Positions 24,611 to 33,350 of a stretch of 64,000 nt of DNA are shown piece by piece. The stretch is from NCBI RefSeq assembly GCF_900156825.1, contig NZ_FTOV01000001.1, forward strand, positions 248,001 through 312,000, written 5' to 3'. How positions within the stretch are numbered: the first letter of the stretch is position 1; the number at the start of each line of letters is the position of its first letter. Made by a program: the position numbers and the translations under genes. Source of the stretch: Chryseobacterium gambrini (GTDB lineage Bacteria > Bacteroidota > Bacteroidia > Flavobacteriales > Weeksellaceae). The notes beneath the pieces are model-generated. The model ran no database searches and had not been told where the DNA came from. It worked only from the letters and a program-made list of their open reading frames with translations.

Positions 24611-26140
24611 ATGTCTGAAATTGAGAATCTGCAAACTCAAAATATAAAGAATAATCCAAAGATCATGAAAGCCTGGGCGGTTTATGACTGGGCAAACTCC
24701 GTTTATTCTTTGGTAATTACCTCTACTATTTTCCCTATTTACTATTCTATTCTTACCACAGCGTACGAAAAAAAAGAATATGTGGCGGCAACAAAATCCT
24801 GGATTGATGTCCCTGTAAGACACATGATTAAGATCTTCGGAAAAGAATATCAACCCGATGCCGTGTACGGATATTCCTTAACGATTTCCTTCTTTATAGT
24901 AGTTTTGTTATCTCCGTTTCTATCCTCTTTGGCAGATACAATCGGGAACAAAAAATCCTTCCTGCAGTTTTTCTGCTATTTAGGCGCTACATCCTGTATG
25001 GGATTGGCAATGTTTACCGGAATGCACAACGTATTCTTGGGATTACTCTTCAGCATTACCGCAAGTGTCGGATTTTGGGGAAGTCTGGTGTTTTACAACT
25101 CCTTTTTACCGGATATTGCGACAAGAGAGAAACAGGATGCACTTTCCGCAAAAGGATATGTTTACGGATATATCGGCTCGGTAGTTTTGGTGATCATCTG
25201 TTTGCTTTTAATTCAGGTTTTTGCAAAAGGCGCTGCACAACAGTTGCTTTTCACAAGAATCAGCTTTTTATTAACAGGAGCTTGGTGGTTCGGTTTTTCT
25301 CAGTATACCTTCAAACATTTGCCTCAGTTCGGTGATGTGAAAGAAAAGCTTCCGAAAGACTTAGTCCTTTTAAACTATAAAAACATCTTCAAAAGACATA
25401 AAGAACAGGGTGGATTCTTCGAAGTTTTAAAAGACAATTTAAGCTTCTATAAAGATATCGCTAAAGAAAGCTTTCATGAATTATTTAAAGTAGGAAAAGG
25501 TCTTTTCAAAGATAGAAACCTGAAATTTTTCCTTTCCAGCTTCTTTTTTTACAGCGTAGGAATGCAGACCATTTTCCTGATGGCAACCCTGTTTGGGAAA
25601 AGTGAGATCAATCTTCCTCAGGATAAACTGATCGGAACACTCTTGGTCATTCAGATTGAAGCCATCATCGGAGCCGTAATATTCTCAAGATTATCCAGAA
25701 AAATCGGAAACAAAAATGTCATCACCATTGCTATTATTCTTTGGATCGTTGCCTGCATCTGGGCATATTTCCTTAACAAAGAAAATCCTACAGTAGAGTA
25801 TCAGTTTTATGGCGTAGCTGCTGTGGTTGGTTTGGTAATGGGAGGACTTCAGGCAATGTCCAGATCTACCTATTCCAAACTTTTACCGGAAAACTCAATG
25901 GAAAACACAACGTTTTTCAGTTTTTATGATGTTCTGGAAAAAATTGCCATCATTGTGGGAACATTTGTTTTTGCTTTATTTATCGACAAATACGATTCTT
26001 TAAGAGCCATTTTTGCTAAAATTGATGTTACGCTGCCTTCTGCTTCAGGAATGAGGTTTGCAGCATTTTCAATGGCATTGTTTTTCTTTGTAGGATTAAT
26101 TTTAATACGATTTTTGAAGCTCAATACCCAGAAAAAATAA
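24611..26140 (+). CDS. MFS transporter of the UMF1 (Atg22-like) family
   Basis: A 509-residue inner-membrane protein with about 12 hydrophobic segments. The N-terminal signature M-K-A-W-A-V-Y-D-W-A-N-S-V-Y-S-L-V-I is typical of the UMF1/Atg22 branch of the major facilitator superfamily, as is the long extramembrane insert between helices 2 and 3. A cytoplasmic loop (about 250-300) is charged. Substrate is unknown; yeast Atg22 exports amino acids from the vacuole, but bacterial members are uncharacterised as far as I know. Monocistronic: its own -7 box at 24581 and a hairpin terminator follow. Confidence 0.88.
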   Translation: MSEIENLQTQNIKNNPKIMKAWAVYDWANSVYSLVITSTIFPIYYSILTTAYEKKEYVAATKSWIDVPVRHMIKIFGKEYQPDAVYGYSLTISFFIVVLLSPFLSSLADTIGNKKSFLQFFCYLGATSCMGLAMFTGMHNVFLGLLFSITASVGFWGSLVFYNSFLPDIATREKQDALSAKGYVYGYIGSVVLVIICLLLIQVFAKGAAQQLLFTRISFLLTGAWWFGFSQYTFKHLPQFGDVKEKLPKDLVLLNYKNIFKRHKEQGGFFEVLKDNLSFYKDIAKESFHELFKVGKGLFKDRNLKFFLSSFFFYSVGMQTIFLMATLFGKSEINLPQDKLIGTLLVIQIEAIIGAVIFSRLSRKIGNKNVITIAIILWIVACIWAYFLNKENPTVEYQFYGVAAVVGLVMGGLQAMSRSTYSKLLPENSMENTTFFSFYDVLEKIAIIVGTFVFALFIDKYDSLRAIFAKIDVTLPSASGMRFAAFSMALFFFVGLILIRFLKLNTQKK

Positions 26141-26165
26141 TTGAAATTATATTTTTAAAAAACTT

Positions 26166-26190
26166 AAGGCGCTGATAAAGCGTCTTTTTT
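26166..26190 (+). terminator. Terminator after the MFS gene
   Basis: GGCGCT pairs (one G-T) with AGCGTC around a five-base loop and is followed by TTTTTT. Confidence 0.7.
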
Positions 26191-26335
26191 ATTTTATCAT
26201 CATGAGAAATTATATATTTTATGGTATAATTAAATTTTTCATTACTTTTAACAATTAAAAAATGTGAAAATATTATTATTTATTCACTGTGTTTTGATTT
26301 TTTTTGTTTATTTGCAAATCTAATAAGTCGTTAAA

Positions 26336-28507
26336 ATGATTAAGAAATTTCTAACTCTCTGTATTTTGCAGTCTGCGGTTTTTGGCTTCTCCCAAAACAT
26401 GAGACCTGTAGCCCAAAAAGTCTCGCAATACCACACCCAAAAGAAGGACTTTGAAAAGTTCGATTTATTCACCATCAACAAAAATTCAGAAAAACTTGCC
26501 GAATACAAAAGAGCGGCAACCGATATTTCTGTGCTGAATATCGATTCTAAACAGCTCAAAAAGTTAGTACACGAAAAACCTGAATATCTTGAAATTTCTT
26601 TTCCTTTCAATGAGAAGGTAATTACTTTGGAATTGTATAAAAATCAGATATTTACAAACGATTTTAAAGTGACTACCAACAAGGGCGAAATCGTAGATTA
26701 TACACCCGGAGCGTATTATCAGGGAATTGTAAAAGGAGACAATCAATCCGTGGTCGCGTTCAGTTTTTTTGAAGATGATGTGGTAGGAGTAGCTTCCACC
26801 CCCGAACTGGGAAATGTAATTCTCGGAAAAGTTAAAAATTCTACAGACTTTGTAAGCTATTCAGATTCAAAACTTACAGGATTAAATCCTTTTGTCTGCG
26901 GCGTGGATGAATTAACGGATAATCACAACCAAAAAATATCTTTCGATCCGGATGCAAAGAAAACAACAGGAAAGGTCATGACGCAAAACTGTGTAAGAAT
27001 TTATTACGAAGTTTGCTACACACCTTACACAAACAACGGATCTAATACAACAACTACAGCGAATTGGCTAACCGCAATTCATAACAATATCTCAACGCTT
27101 TACAGCAATGATGATATCAAAATCGCTTTAAACGAAATTTATGTGTGGACAACGGCAGATCCTTACACCGGAACACCAAATGCAAATCTGGCAAGTTTCA
27201 GAACCAACCGACAGACTTTTAACGGAGATCTGGCTCATTTGGTCAATCAGCCTTCTACAACAAGTGTAGCTTACATCAATTCTCTTTGTACAACAAGCAG
27301 ACACGCGTATTCCGGAGCTTCACAGACTTACAATAATGTTCCTGTCTATTCCTGGACCATCGAAGCGATGACTCACGAAATGGGGCACAGTTTAGGTTCG
27401 CCTCACACTCATGCATGTGCGTGGAACGGAAATTCAACAGCAATCGATGGTTGCGGAACGCAGGCTGGTTATCCTGAAGGAACCTGCGCCACAGGACCCA
27501 TTCCTTCTTCTACAGTGAAAGGAACCATCATGAGTTACTGTCACTTAGTTTCAGGAGTAGGAATTAATTTTGCAAACGGTTTCGGTCCTCAACCGGCTGC
27601 TTTGATCAGAAATACAGTGGAATCCAAACCTTGTTTAGGAATGAATTGTACAACAGCATGTTCTACAACGGTGACTTCACTTTCTGTTTCCAACATTACA
27701 CAGATTTCAGCAAACGCAGCATTTACCGATGCCACATCTGCTTCCTGGAAATACAGACTGACGAAATATGACGGAACGGTTGTTTCCAGCGGAACGACTT
27801 CCACACAATCTTTAAGCATGGCAAATCTTCAGCCCGCAACCTATTATCTTTTATCAGTAGGAACAGATTGTTCTGCGGGTTACCAGAGAACGCAGATGTT
27901 TTTAACAGATGGAGACTGGTGCGACGGAGCGCAGTTTACAGACACAGGAGGAACAACTTCCAACTACGGAGACAGCCAGACTATTGTGAAAACTTTTTAC
28001 CCAAGTTCAGGAGCTTTAACGATGAATTTTACAGAATTCGGTCTTGAGCAGGATTATGATTTTATGTATATTTATAACGGTCCTTCTACAAGTTCTCCTT
28101 TGTTTGCGAATGGAAATGGTTTAACGGGAACTGCTTTACCCGGAACATTTACTTCTACCCATCCTTCCGGTGCAATTACGGTAAGATTCGTGTCTGATCC
28201 TGCAGTGAATGACATTGGCTGGAAAGCAAACTTCTCCTGTGCGGTTTTGGCGGTGGAAGATGTTAATACGAAAGACAATACTGTCAATATTTATCCTAAT
28301 CCGGCAAGAAACATCATTACAATTTCTTCAAAAGATGCTTTAAAATCATTCAAGATTTATGATGAAGCAGGAAGATTAATAAAATCTGAATCTTCATTAA
28401 AAGGTAATAAACATGACGTTACTATTTCTTCCATGCAGACAGGAAATTACGTAGTGACGGTAGAAACAGAAAAACAGAAAATTACCAAAAAGCTGATTAA
28501 GCAGTAA
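26336..28507 (+). CDS. Secreted reprolysin-like metalloprotease with T9SS sorting tail
   Basis: A 723-residue secreted enzyme. Signal peptide about 1-19; pro-region to about 200; zinc metalloprotease domain with H-E-M-G-H-S-L-G-S-P-H (347-357), the metzincin HExxHxxGxxH site, and a downstream Met turn near T-I-M-S-Y-C. Then a fibronectin-like domain (about 440-530), a CUB-type domain (about 535-640; Y-D-F-M-Y-I-Y-N-G-P), and a C-terminal type IX secretion sorting domain (about 650-723; V-N-I-Y-P-N-P-A-R-N, ending K-K-L-I-K-Q). The last is removed at the outer membrane when the cargo is secreted or anchored. It acts outside the cell, probably in protein degradation. A terminator follows, so it stands alone. 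Confidence 0.93.
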   Translation: MIKKFLTLCILQSAVFGFSQNMRPVAQKVSQYHTQKKDFEKFDLFTINKNSEKLAEYKRAATDISVLNIDSKQLKKLVHEKPEYLEISFPFNEKVITLELYKNQIFTNDFKVTTNKGEIVDYTPGAYYQGIVKGDNQSVVAFSFFEDDVVGVASTPELGNVILGKVKNSTDFVSYSDSKLTGLNPFVCGVDELTDNHNQKISFDPDAKKTTGKVMTQNCVRIYYEVCYTPYTNNGSNTTTTANWLTAIHNNISTLYSNDDIKIALNEIYVWTTADPYTGTPNANLASFRTNRQTFNGDLAHLVNQPSTTSVAYINSLCTTSRHAYSGASQTYNNVPVYSWTIEAMTHEMGHSLGSPHTHACAWNGNSTAIDGCGTQAGYPEGTCATGPIPSSTVKGTIMSYCHLVSGVGINFANGFGPQPAALIRNTVESKPCLGMNCTTACSTTVTSLSVSNITQISANAAFTDATSASWKYRLTKYDGTVVSSGTTSTQSLSMANLQPATYYLLSVGTDCSAGYQRTQMFLTDGDWCDGAQFTDTGGTTSNYGDSQTIVKTFYPSSGALTMNFTEFGLEQDYDFMYIYNGPSTSSPLFANGNGLTGTALPGTFTSTHPSGAITVRFVSDPAVNDIGWKANFSCAVLAVEDVNTKDNTVNIYPNPARNIITISSKDALKSFKIYDEAGRLIKSESSLKGNKHDVTISSMQTGNYVVTVETEKQKITKKLIKQ

Positions 28508-28567
28508 TTTTAAGCTCCTTCATTCTTTAATAATAAACTGCAGACAGACAGTTTTAAACATAATGTA

Positions 28568-28597
28568 AAAAAGCCTGATTTTTTCAGGCTTTTTTTG
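28568..28597 (+). terminator. Terminator after the metalloprotease
   Basis: AAAAAGCCTGA pairs with TCAGGCTTTTT around a four- to five-base T loop and ends in a T run. Confidence 0.9.
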
Positions 28598-28687
28598 TAT
28601 ATTTATAGTAATAGGAATCCTGATTTTAGATTTAATTAAAATTTAAGAATATTTTGCTGTTAAAATTTGTTAGAATTCGGCGCGGGA

Positions 28688-28721
28688 TTTGCTTATATTC
28701 ACTAGAATAGTATTAAATTTG
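28688..28721 (+). promoter_or_regulatory. Flavobacterial promoter for the mevalonate kinase gene
   Basis: TAAATTTG at 28714-28721 fits TAnnTTTG; TTTG at 28688-28691 is a candidate -33 box with a 22-base spacer. The ATG is at 28743, giving a leader of about 15 bases. Confidence 0.6.
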
Positions 28722-28742
28722 CAAAAAAATTTATTTAAATAA

Positions 28743-29669
28743 ATGACAAACCCATTATTTTACGCAAAAATTCTTTTGTTCGGAGAATACGGAATCATAG
28801 AAGATTCCCAAGGTTTGACATTACCTTATAGTTTCTATAAAGGTACCCTCAAGTTCTCTTCACTGGATTCCGAATTTGAAAAAAAATCCAATGATCATCT
28901 TAAAAAATACGCAGATTATCTGCAGAATTTAGCACTTCCTGAAACTTTTGAGCTTAATGTTTCAAAGTTTAAAGAAGAAATTTCTGAAGGATTATTCTTC
29001 GACAGCAATATTCCTCAGGGATATGGAGTAGGAAGTTCCGGTGCTTTGGTTGCCGCAATTTTCGAAAGATATTCTGTTTCCAAGCATGAGCCTGAAAATA
29101 TTTCAAAAGATGAACTGAAAAGTCTTCGAACAGTTTTTGGCTTAATGGAAAGCTATTTCCACGGAAAAAGCTCAGGAATTGATCCTCTGATCTGCTATAT
29201 GAATCTTCCGATTCTTATCGAAAGCAAAGAAAGTGTAGATAAAGTTGCCATTCCGGAAAGCGAAGCCGGAAAAGGGGCAATATTTTTAATCGATTCAGGA
29301 ATGACTGGCGAAACAGGACCGATGGTTCAGATTTTTTTTGAAAAGATGAAGACCGAAGGTTTCAGAAAAACCCTGAAAGAAGAATTTATCCGTTACAACA
29401 ATGCTTGTATCGATGCATTCCTTAAAAAAGATATGAACCCGTTTTTCAGAAATCTGAAAAAGCTTTCTCATTGGGCGTATGAACATTTCCGTCCGATGAT
29501 TCCCGAAAGTTTATTTAATGTCTGGAAAAAAGGACTGGATTCCAATGCATATTATTTAAAACTCTGCGGAAGCGGCGGCGGCGGTTATATTTTAGGTTTC
29601 ACCAAAGATTACGAAAAAGCAGAAAAAATGCTTGATGGCTTCCATAAAGAAGTGATTTACAGATTCTAA
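28743..29669 (+). CDS. mvaK: Mevalonate kinase (GHMP kinase family)
   Basis: A 308-residue cytoplasmic GHMP-family kinase. It starts with A-K-I-L-L-F-G-E-Y (residues 8-16), the mevalonate-kinase opening, has the ATP-binding glycine loop P-Q-G-Y-G-V-G-S-S-G-A-L-V-A (about 90-103), and the C-terminal motif L-C-G-S-G-G-G-G-Y-I-L-G (about 277-288). H-G-K-S-S-G-I-D-P in the middle contains the family Ser/Asp active-site residues. It phosphorylates mevalonate for isoprenoid synthesis. The UbiA-type prenyltransferase starts 12 bases after its stop, so the two are probably co-transcribed; isoprenoid supply and use would then be linked. Confidence 0.85.
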   Translation: MTNPLFYAKILLFGEYGIIEDSQGLTLPYSFYKGTLKFSSLDSEFEKKSNDHLKKYADYLQNLALPETFELNVSKFKEEISEGLFFDSNIPQGYGVGSSGALVAAIFERYSVSKHEPENISKDELKSLRTVFGLMESYFHGKSSGIDPLICYMNLPILIESKESVDKVAIPESEAGKGAIFLIDSGMTGETGPMVQIFFEKMKTEGFRKTLKEEFIRYNNACIDAFLKKDMNPFFRNLKKLSHWAYEHFRPMIPESLFNVWKKGLDSNAYYLKLCGSGGGGYILGFTKDYEKAEKMLDGFHKEVIYRF

Positions 29670-29681
29670 AAATTGTTGTGA

Positions 29682-30611
29682 ATGAATTCTGAAAAAGAAA
29701 CTTTCCAACAGAGAAATTATATTCAAAAATCTTTTTTTTACAGATTTTCACAATTTGTGGGCTTTCTTTTGGGAGCTCGCTTTTTTGTTGCCGTTCTGCT
29801 GATTTTTGCCCTCTATGTTTCCACATTTTTCCTCTTTAATCAGGATGAAAATTTCAGAAAATTCGTATTCGATTTTAAAGTTCACGGGATTATTTTCTGT
29901 ACGGTTCTTACGATTCTTGCCGGAGGAATTATCAACCAGTTTTACGATTTCGAAAAAGATCATGTTGTAAAGCCTTTCAGAACGAGGATTCAGAGCTTCA
30001 TTAAGCAGAAATATTTTCTCTATGCTTACCTCGTTTTAAGCGTAATTTCTTTGGGAGTTGCATGGATGATTTCGCATAATGTTTTTGCGTTTTTTGTAGT
30101 TTATCAGTTCTTTATGTGGTTTTACAGCCATAAACTCAGCCGGATTTTAATATTAAACAATCTCACTTTTGTAAGCCTTACGTTGTATCCCTTTTTCGGA
30201 ATGATGGTGTATTATGAAACCTTTTCGAAGAAAGTTTTACTCATGGCGGTTTTTCTTTTTCTGATTCTTTTATGCATTGATATTGTAAAAGATACTTTAA
30301 CAAAAAGCGTTGATAAAGCGTTTGGATACACAACAATTCCCAATTATTTTAAAAGCAGGAATACCAAAACAATTATCGTTTCTCTGCTCATCATTACCAT
30401 GGCAGTATCCATGAAGCTGATCATGAAAACAGGAATTGCAGGATTCATGGCGTATTATTTTACTGCCGGATTATTTATTTTCATCCTTTGTGTTTACCTT
30501 ATTTTAAATCATACAAGAAAAAGCAATTTCGTCACGCTTAATATTCTCAGAATTTGGGTTTTTATTGGGATAATCGCAATGCTTCTCAACGGGCTGGAAG
30601 GTAAATTATAA
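29682..30611 (+). CDS. UbiA-family prenyltransferase (geranylgeranylglycerol-phosphate transferase-like)
   Basis: A 309-residue integral membrane protein with about eight helices. The first prenyl-diphosphate/Mg site is I-N-Q-F-Y-D-F-E-K-D (about 86-95), an N-x-x-x-D-x-x-x-D pattern, and the second is D-I-V-K-D-T (about 199-204). Flavobacterial homologues are usually named geranylgeranylglycerol-phosphate geranylgeranyltransferase, though the true acceptor in bacteria of this group is not established as far as I know. It is distinct from MenA at 56221. It lies 12 bases after mevalonate kinase, so both likely belong to an isoprenoid operon. Confidence 0.8.
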   Translation: MNSEKETFQQRNYIQKSFFYRFSQFVGFLLGARFFVAVLLIFALYVSTFFLFNQDENFRKFVFDFKVHGIIFCTVLTILAGGIINQFYDFEKDHVVKPFRTRIQSFIKQKYFLYAYLVLSVISLGVAWMISHNVFAFFVVYQFFMWFYSHKLSRILILNNLTFVSLTLYPFFGMMVYYETFSKKVLLMAVFLFLILLCIDIVKDTLTKSVDKAFGYTTIPNYFKSRNTKTIIVSLLIITMAVSMKLIMKTGIAGFMAYYFTAGLFIFILCVYLILNHTRKSNFVTLNILRIWVFIGIIAMLLNGLEGKL

Positions 30612-30643
30612 AAAATTTTCTTTATAAAACCTGATCCTTTTAT

Positions 30644-30651
30644 TACCTTTG
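30644..30651 (+). promoter_or_regulatory. TACCTTTG -7 box for proline dehydrogenase
   Basis: Perfect TAnnTTTG match, 25 bases before the ATG at 30677. A TTTA-rich stretch lies upstream but no clear -33 TTTG. Confidence 0.55.
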
Positions 30652-30676
30652 CAGAACCTTAAATTAATAAAAAGTA

Positions 30677-31849
30677 ATGCCCATTTTTAACGATACTAAA
30701 GTCGCATTTGCGGATAAATCCGATGCACAGTTAAGAAAAGCGTATTGGATGTTCAAAATGATTGAGCAGCCTTCTCTTACAAAAATTGGAACTTCTGTTC
30801 TTAATTTCACCGTTCATAATAGTTTTCCTTTCGTTACCGGAATTGTAAAAAACACTTTGTTTGAGCAGTTTTGCGGTGGTGAAACCCGTGAAGAAAGTAT
30901 GAAGGTAGTGAAACAGCTGTTCAGAAGAGGAGTCGGAAGTATTTTCGATTATTCTATTGAAGGTAAGGAAGACGAAGAAACTTTTGATGCGGTTTGCAAA
31001 GAGATCAAAGATATCGTAAGATTTTCTGTAGGAAATCCGGCAATTCCGTTTATCGTTTTTAAACCTACAGCTTTCGGAAGAATTGATCTATACGAGGCTG
31101 TCGGAAAAAATGCTGAACTCACAACAAGCCAGAAAGAAGAATGGGATAGAGTGGTAAAAAGGTTTGACGAAGTCTGTAAACTTTGCCACGAACACGACAA
31201 AAAAGTAATGGTGGATGCCGAAGAAACCTGGATGCAGGATGCAGCAGACCATCTTTGCGAAGAGATGATGGAGAAATACAATCAGGAAAAACCGATTGTA
31301 TGGAATACCATTCAGATGTACAGAACCGGAAGATTAGAGTATATGGAAGCGCATCTTCAGCTCGCGAGAGAAAAAGGCTATTTTATCGGGTATAAAATCG
31401 TTCGTGGAGCCTATATGGAAAAAGAAAGAGCAAGAGCCGCAGAAAAAGGCTATGCAGATCCTATTCAGCCGACAAAAGATGCTTCCGACAAAAATTACAA
31501 TGCAGGAATTGATTTCGTTATGAATCATTTAGATAAAGTTTCGGCATTTTTCGGAACCCACAATGAAATTTCTTCAGAGCTTGTCATGGATAAAATGAAA
31601 GCTAAAGGACTGGAAAACGGAAATCCTCATATCTATTTCGGGCAGCTTTACGGGATGAGCGACAATATTACGTTCTATCTGTCAGATAAAGGCTATAATG
31701 CGGCAAAATACCTTCCTTACGGACCTGTAAAAGACGTTGTCCCATATCTTACCAGAAGAGCGCAGGAAAATACTTCTGTTGCGGGACAAACCGGTCGTGA
31801 ACTGGGTCTTATCAAAAAGGAACTCGAAAGAAGAAAAGCAAGCAGATAA
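30677..31849 (+). CDS. Proline dehydrogenase
   Basis: A 390-residue FAD-dependent enzyme that oxidises proline to pyrroline-5-carboxylate. The PutA-type ProDH barrel is visible from about residue 75, with V-M-V-D-A-E-E-T (about 178-185), K-I-V-R-G-A-Y (about 240-246) and near the C-terminus Y-L-T-R-R-A-Q-E-N (about 362-370), which contains the substrate-binding RR pair. It lacks the P5C dehydrogenase domain, so this is the monofunctional form usual in Bacteroidetes; a separate P5C dehydrogenase is needed elsewhere. Cytoplasmic side of the inner membrane is expected, passing electrons to quinone. Single-gene unit with own promoter box and terminator. Confidence 0.92.
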   Translation: MPIFNDTKVAFADKSDAQLRKAYWMFKMIEQPSLTKIGTSVLNFTVHNSFPFVTGIVKNTLFEQFCGGETREESMKVVKQLFRRGVGSIFDYSIEGKEDEETFDAVCKEIKDIVRFSVGNPAIPFIVFKPTAFGRIDLYEAVGKNAELTTSQKEEWDRVVKRFDEVCKLCHEHDKKVMVDAEETWMQDAADHLCEEMMEKYNQEKPIVWNTIQMYRTGRLEYMEAHLQLAREKGYFIGYKIVRGAYMEKERARAAEKGYADPIQPTKDASDKNYNAGIDFVMNHLDKVSAFFGTHNEISSELVMDKMKAKGLENGNPHIYFGQLYGMSDNITFYLSDKGYNAAKYLPYGPVKDVVPYLTRRAQENTSVAGQTGRELGLIKKELERRKASR

Positions 31850-31868
31850 ATTTTAAAGATAAATTTCT

Positions 31869-31896
31869 AAGCCTTACAATATTTTGTGAGGCTTTT
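31869..31896 (+). terminator. Terminator after proline dehydrogenase
   Basis: AAGCCTTACA pairs (one G-T) with TGTGAGGCTT around a short AT loop, followed by TTT. Confidence 0.8.
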
Positions 31897-31980
31897 TCAT
31901 GGCTCAAATTAAACTCAGCTTTTTATAAGTCAGATGGAAATAGGGCAAATTTTTCTTGATAAATTTAATCAGTCATAATT

Positions 31981-32526
31981 TTAGGGCTCAAAACTTTCAA
32001 ATTTTCCGCTTTCGTAGAAGATGACAATTCTTTTAATCTTATTTTGCTGATTTTCAATAGCTTGAGCAATAATTTCATCATTACTTTTTTCTAATAGCTG
32101 AGAATCCGATATTTTCTCGTGAGCTTTACTTTGATCCGATATAAACGATTCCTGACGATCCATTTTTGGCGGTTCTATTTCTGTTTCTTCACTGCCAAAA
32201 CTTTCATCATTATTTACCATCGTAAAAAGATCGGGGAGAGAAGTTGTTCTTGGTTTCTCTTCTTCATAGCTTTCTTCTTCCAGTTCAGGAATGTTCGAGT
32301 CGGGAAGCTCAGATTTCAGCATTTCACCTTCTCCGGTAATCAGCCAGTCCCAAAGAATTTCAGGAAAGCGCGATTTTATTTTAATGATAAACTCAAGCGA
32401 CGGCTTATTTCTTCCGGAAGTAATGTGGGAAATAGAAGATCGCTGTACTTCAATCTCATCTGCAAACTCCGAAGAAGAAAGATTAGAATATTCGATAACT
32501 TTTGAAATTCTCTCGTTTAGACTCAT
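31981..32526 (-). CDS. XRE-family helix-turn-helix regulator with acidic C-terminal region
   Basis: A 181-residue cytoplasmic protein. Residues 1-70 form an XRE/Cro-type HTH: L-S-S-S-E-F-A-D-E-I-E-V-Q-R-S-S-I-S-H-I-T-S-G (about 16-38), then S-L-E-F-I-I-K-I. The W-D-W-L-I-T-G-E-G-E-M stretch (about 58-68) is typical of flavobacterial members. The rest is acidic and probably disordered, with a final beta-like segment I-V-I-F-Y-E-S-G-K-F-E-S-F-E. Four near-palindromic TTTACAAATGTAAA sites lie within 110 bases upstream of its start, suggesting autoregulation. Its targets are unknown; the carboxypeptidase at 33351 carries similar sites upstream. Confidence 0.85.
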   Translation of the reverse strand: MSLNERISKVIEYSNLSSSEFADEIEVQRSSISHITSGRNKPSLEFIIKIKSRFPEILWDWLITGEGEMLKSELPDSNIPELEEESYEEEKPRTTSLPDLFTMVNNDESFGSEETEIEPPKMDRQESFISDQSKAHEKISDSQLLEKSNDEIIAQAIENQQNKIKRIVIFYESGKFESFEP

Positions 32527-32546
32527 AAAACCATTCTTAAAACGTG

Positions 32547-32630
32547 TTACAAATGTAAATAAATAAATTTACAAATGCAAATCAATACAATAAACAAATG
32601 TAAACTATGATAAAATACATTTGTAAACCA
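32547..32630. promoter_or_regulatory. Cluster of four TTTACAAATGTAAA-like operator sites
   Basis: Copies at about 32547-32560 (GTTACAAATGTAAA), 32568-32581 (TTTACAAATGCAAA), 32591-32604 (TAAACAAATGTAAA) and, inverted, 32614-32627 (ATACATTTGTAAA core). Spacing is about 21-23 bases, two helical turns, which favours cooperative binding on one face of DNA. They start 21 bases upstream of the XRE gene start (32526, minus strand). Proposed as its own operator; no binding data. Confidence 0.6.
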
Positions 32631-33350
32631 TGTAACTATCTAAAAATAAGTGTTCTATAAAATTAATAAAAGACTAATTCTAAATTTTACAAAAGTTTAT
32701 CCACAATTAAATTATTAAAATCAATAAAATTTGACTGGAATCGTCGATAACTTATTGATAAGTTATGTTCATATAAATGTCATTATTGATGTAATAAACA
32801 TAATTTTGTTGCGGTTTAATGCAGTGTATCATCAAATACAGATAATGTACTTAAAATAACAGATAAACGCTTTATAATAGGGTAAAATGAACGTTTTACT
32901 TTTGTAAAATACAGCTTTTAAACGCTTTTGGACTGGGTATTGTATTATTTTGATGTAAAATATGGTTATTGATATTTTTTAAGATTTACCAGATTAAATT
33001 TCTGAAATTAAAAATAGAAATAATTTAGTAGAAGACTGTATTTTTCGATGATTTACATTTGTATACAGTGTTTTATTCAAAGTTTTCAACAATTGTTTTG
33101 TTTAACAAATTTCCTCATATTTCTTTAAAACAAAGACTTTTACTACTTAAAGTAATATTCAAATACTCATTTAATTAAACTTCATAATTTACTGAAATTG
33201 AGATATTTAAAATATGAGAATTAAATTATTATCAATCCACAATTTTATCAACAGACATTTTGTCACAACCAATTGTTTAATTATTTCACAAATGTAAAAT
33301 TTAATTTTTCCATAAAAAAGCCTTAAATTTGACTATTGTAAACTATTTAT
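32631..33350. other. AT-rich intergenic region with further operator-like sites and a DnaA-box match
   Basis: 720 bases with no credible ORF on either strand. It holds TTTACATTTGTATA at 33052-33065 and TTCACAAATGTAAA at 33286-33299, related to the array next to the XRE gene, plus an exact TTATCCACA (32697-32705) and weaker relatives (TTTTCAACA near 33083, TTATCAACA at 33245-33253). Inverted AACTTATTGATAAGTT is also present near 32749-32764. The M14 gene promoter must lie in the last 60 bases. Confidence 0.55.
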
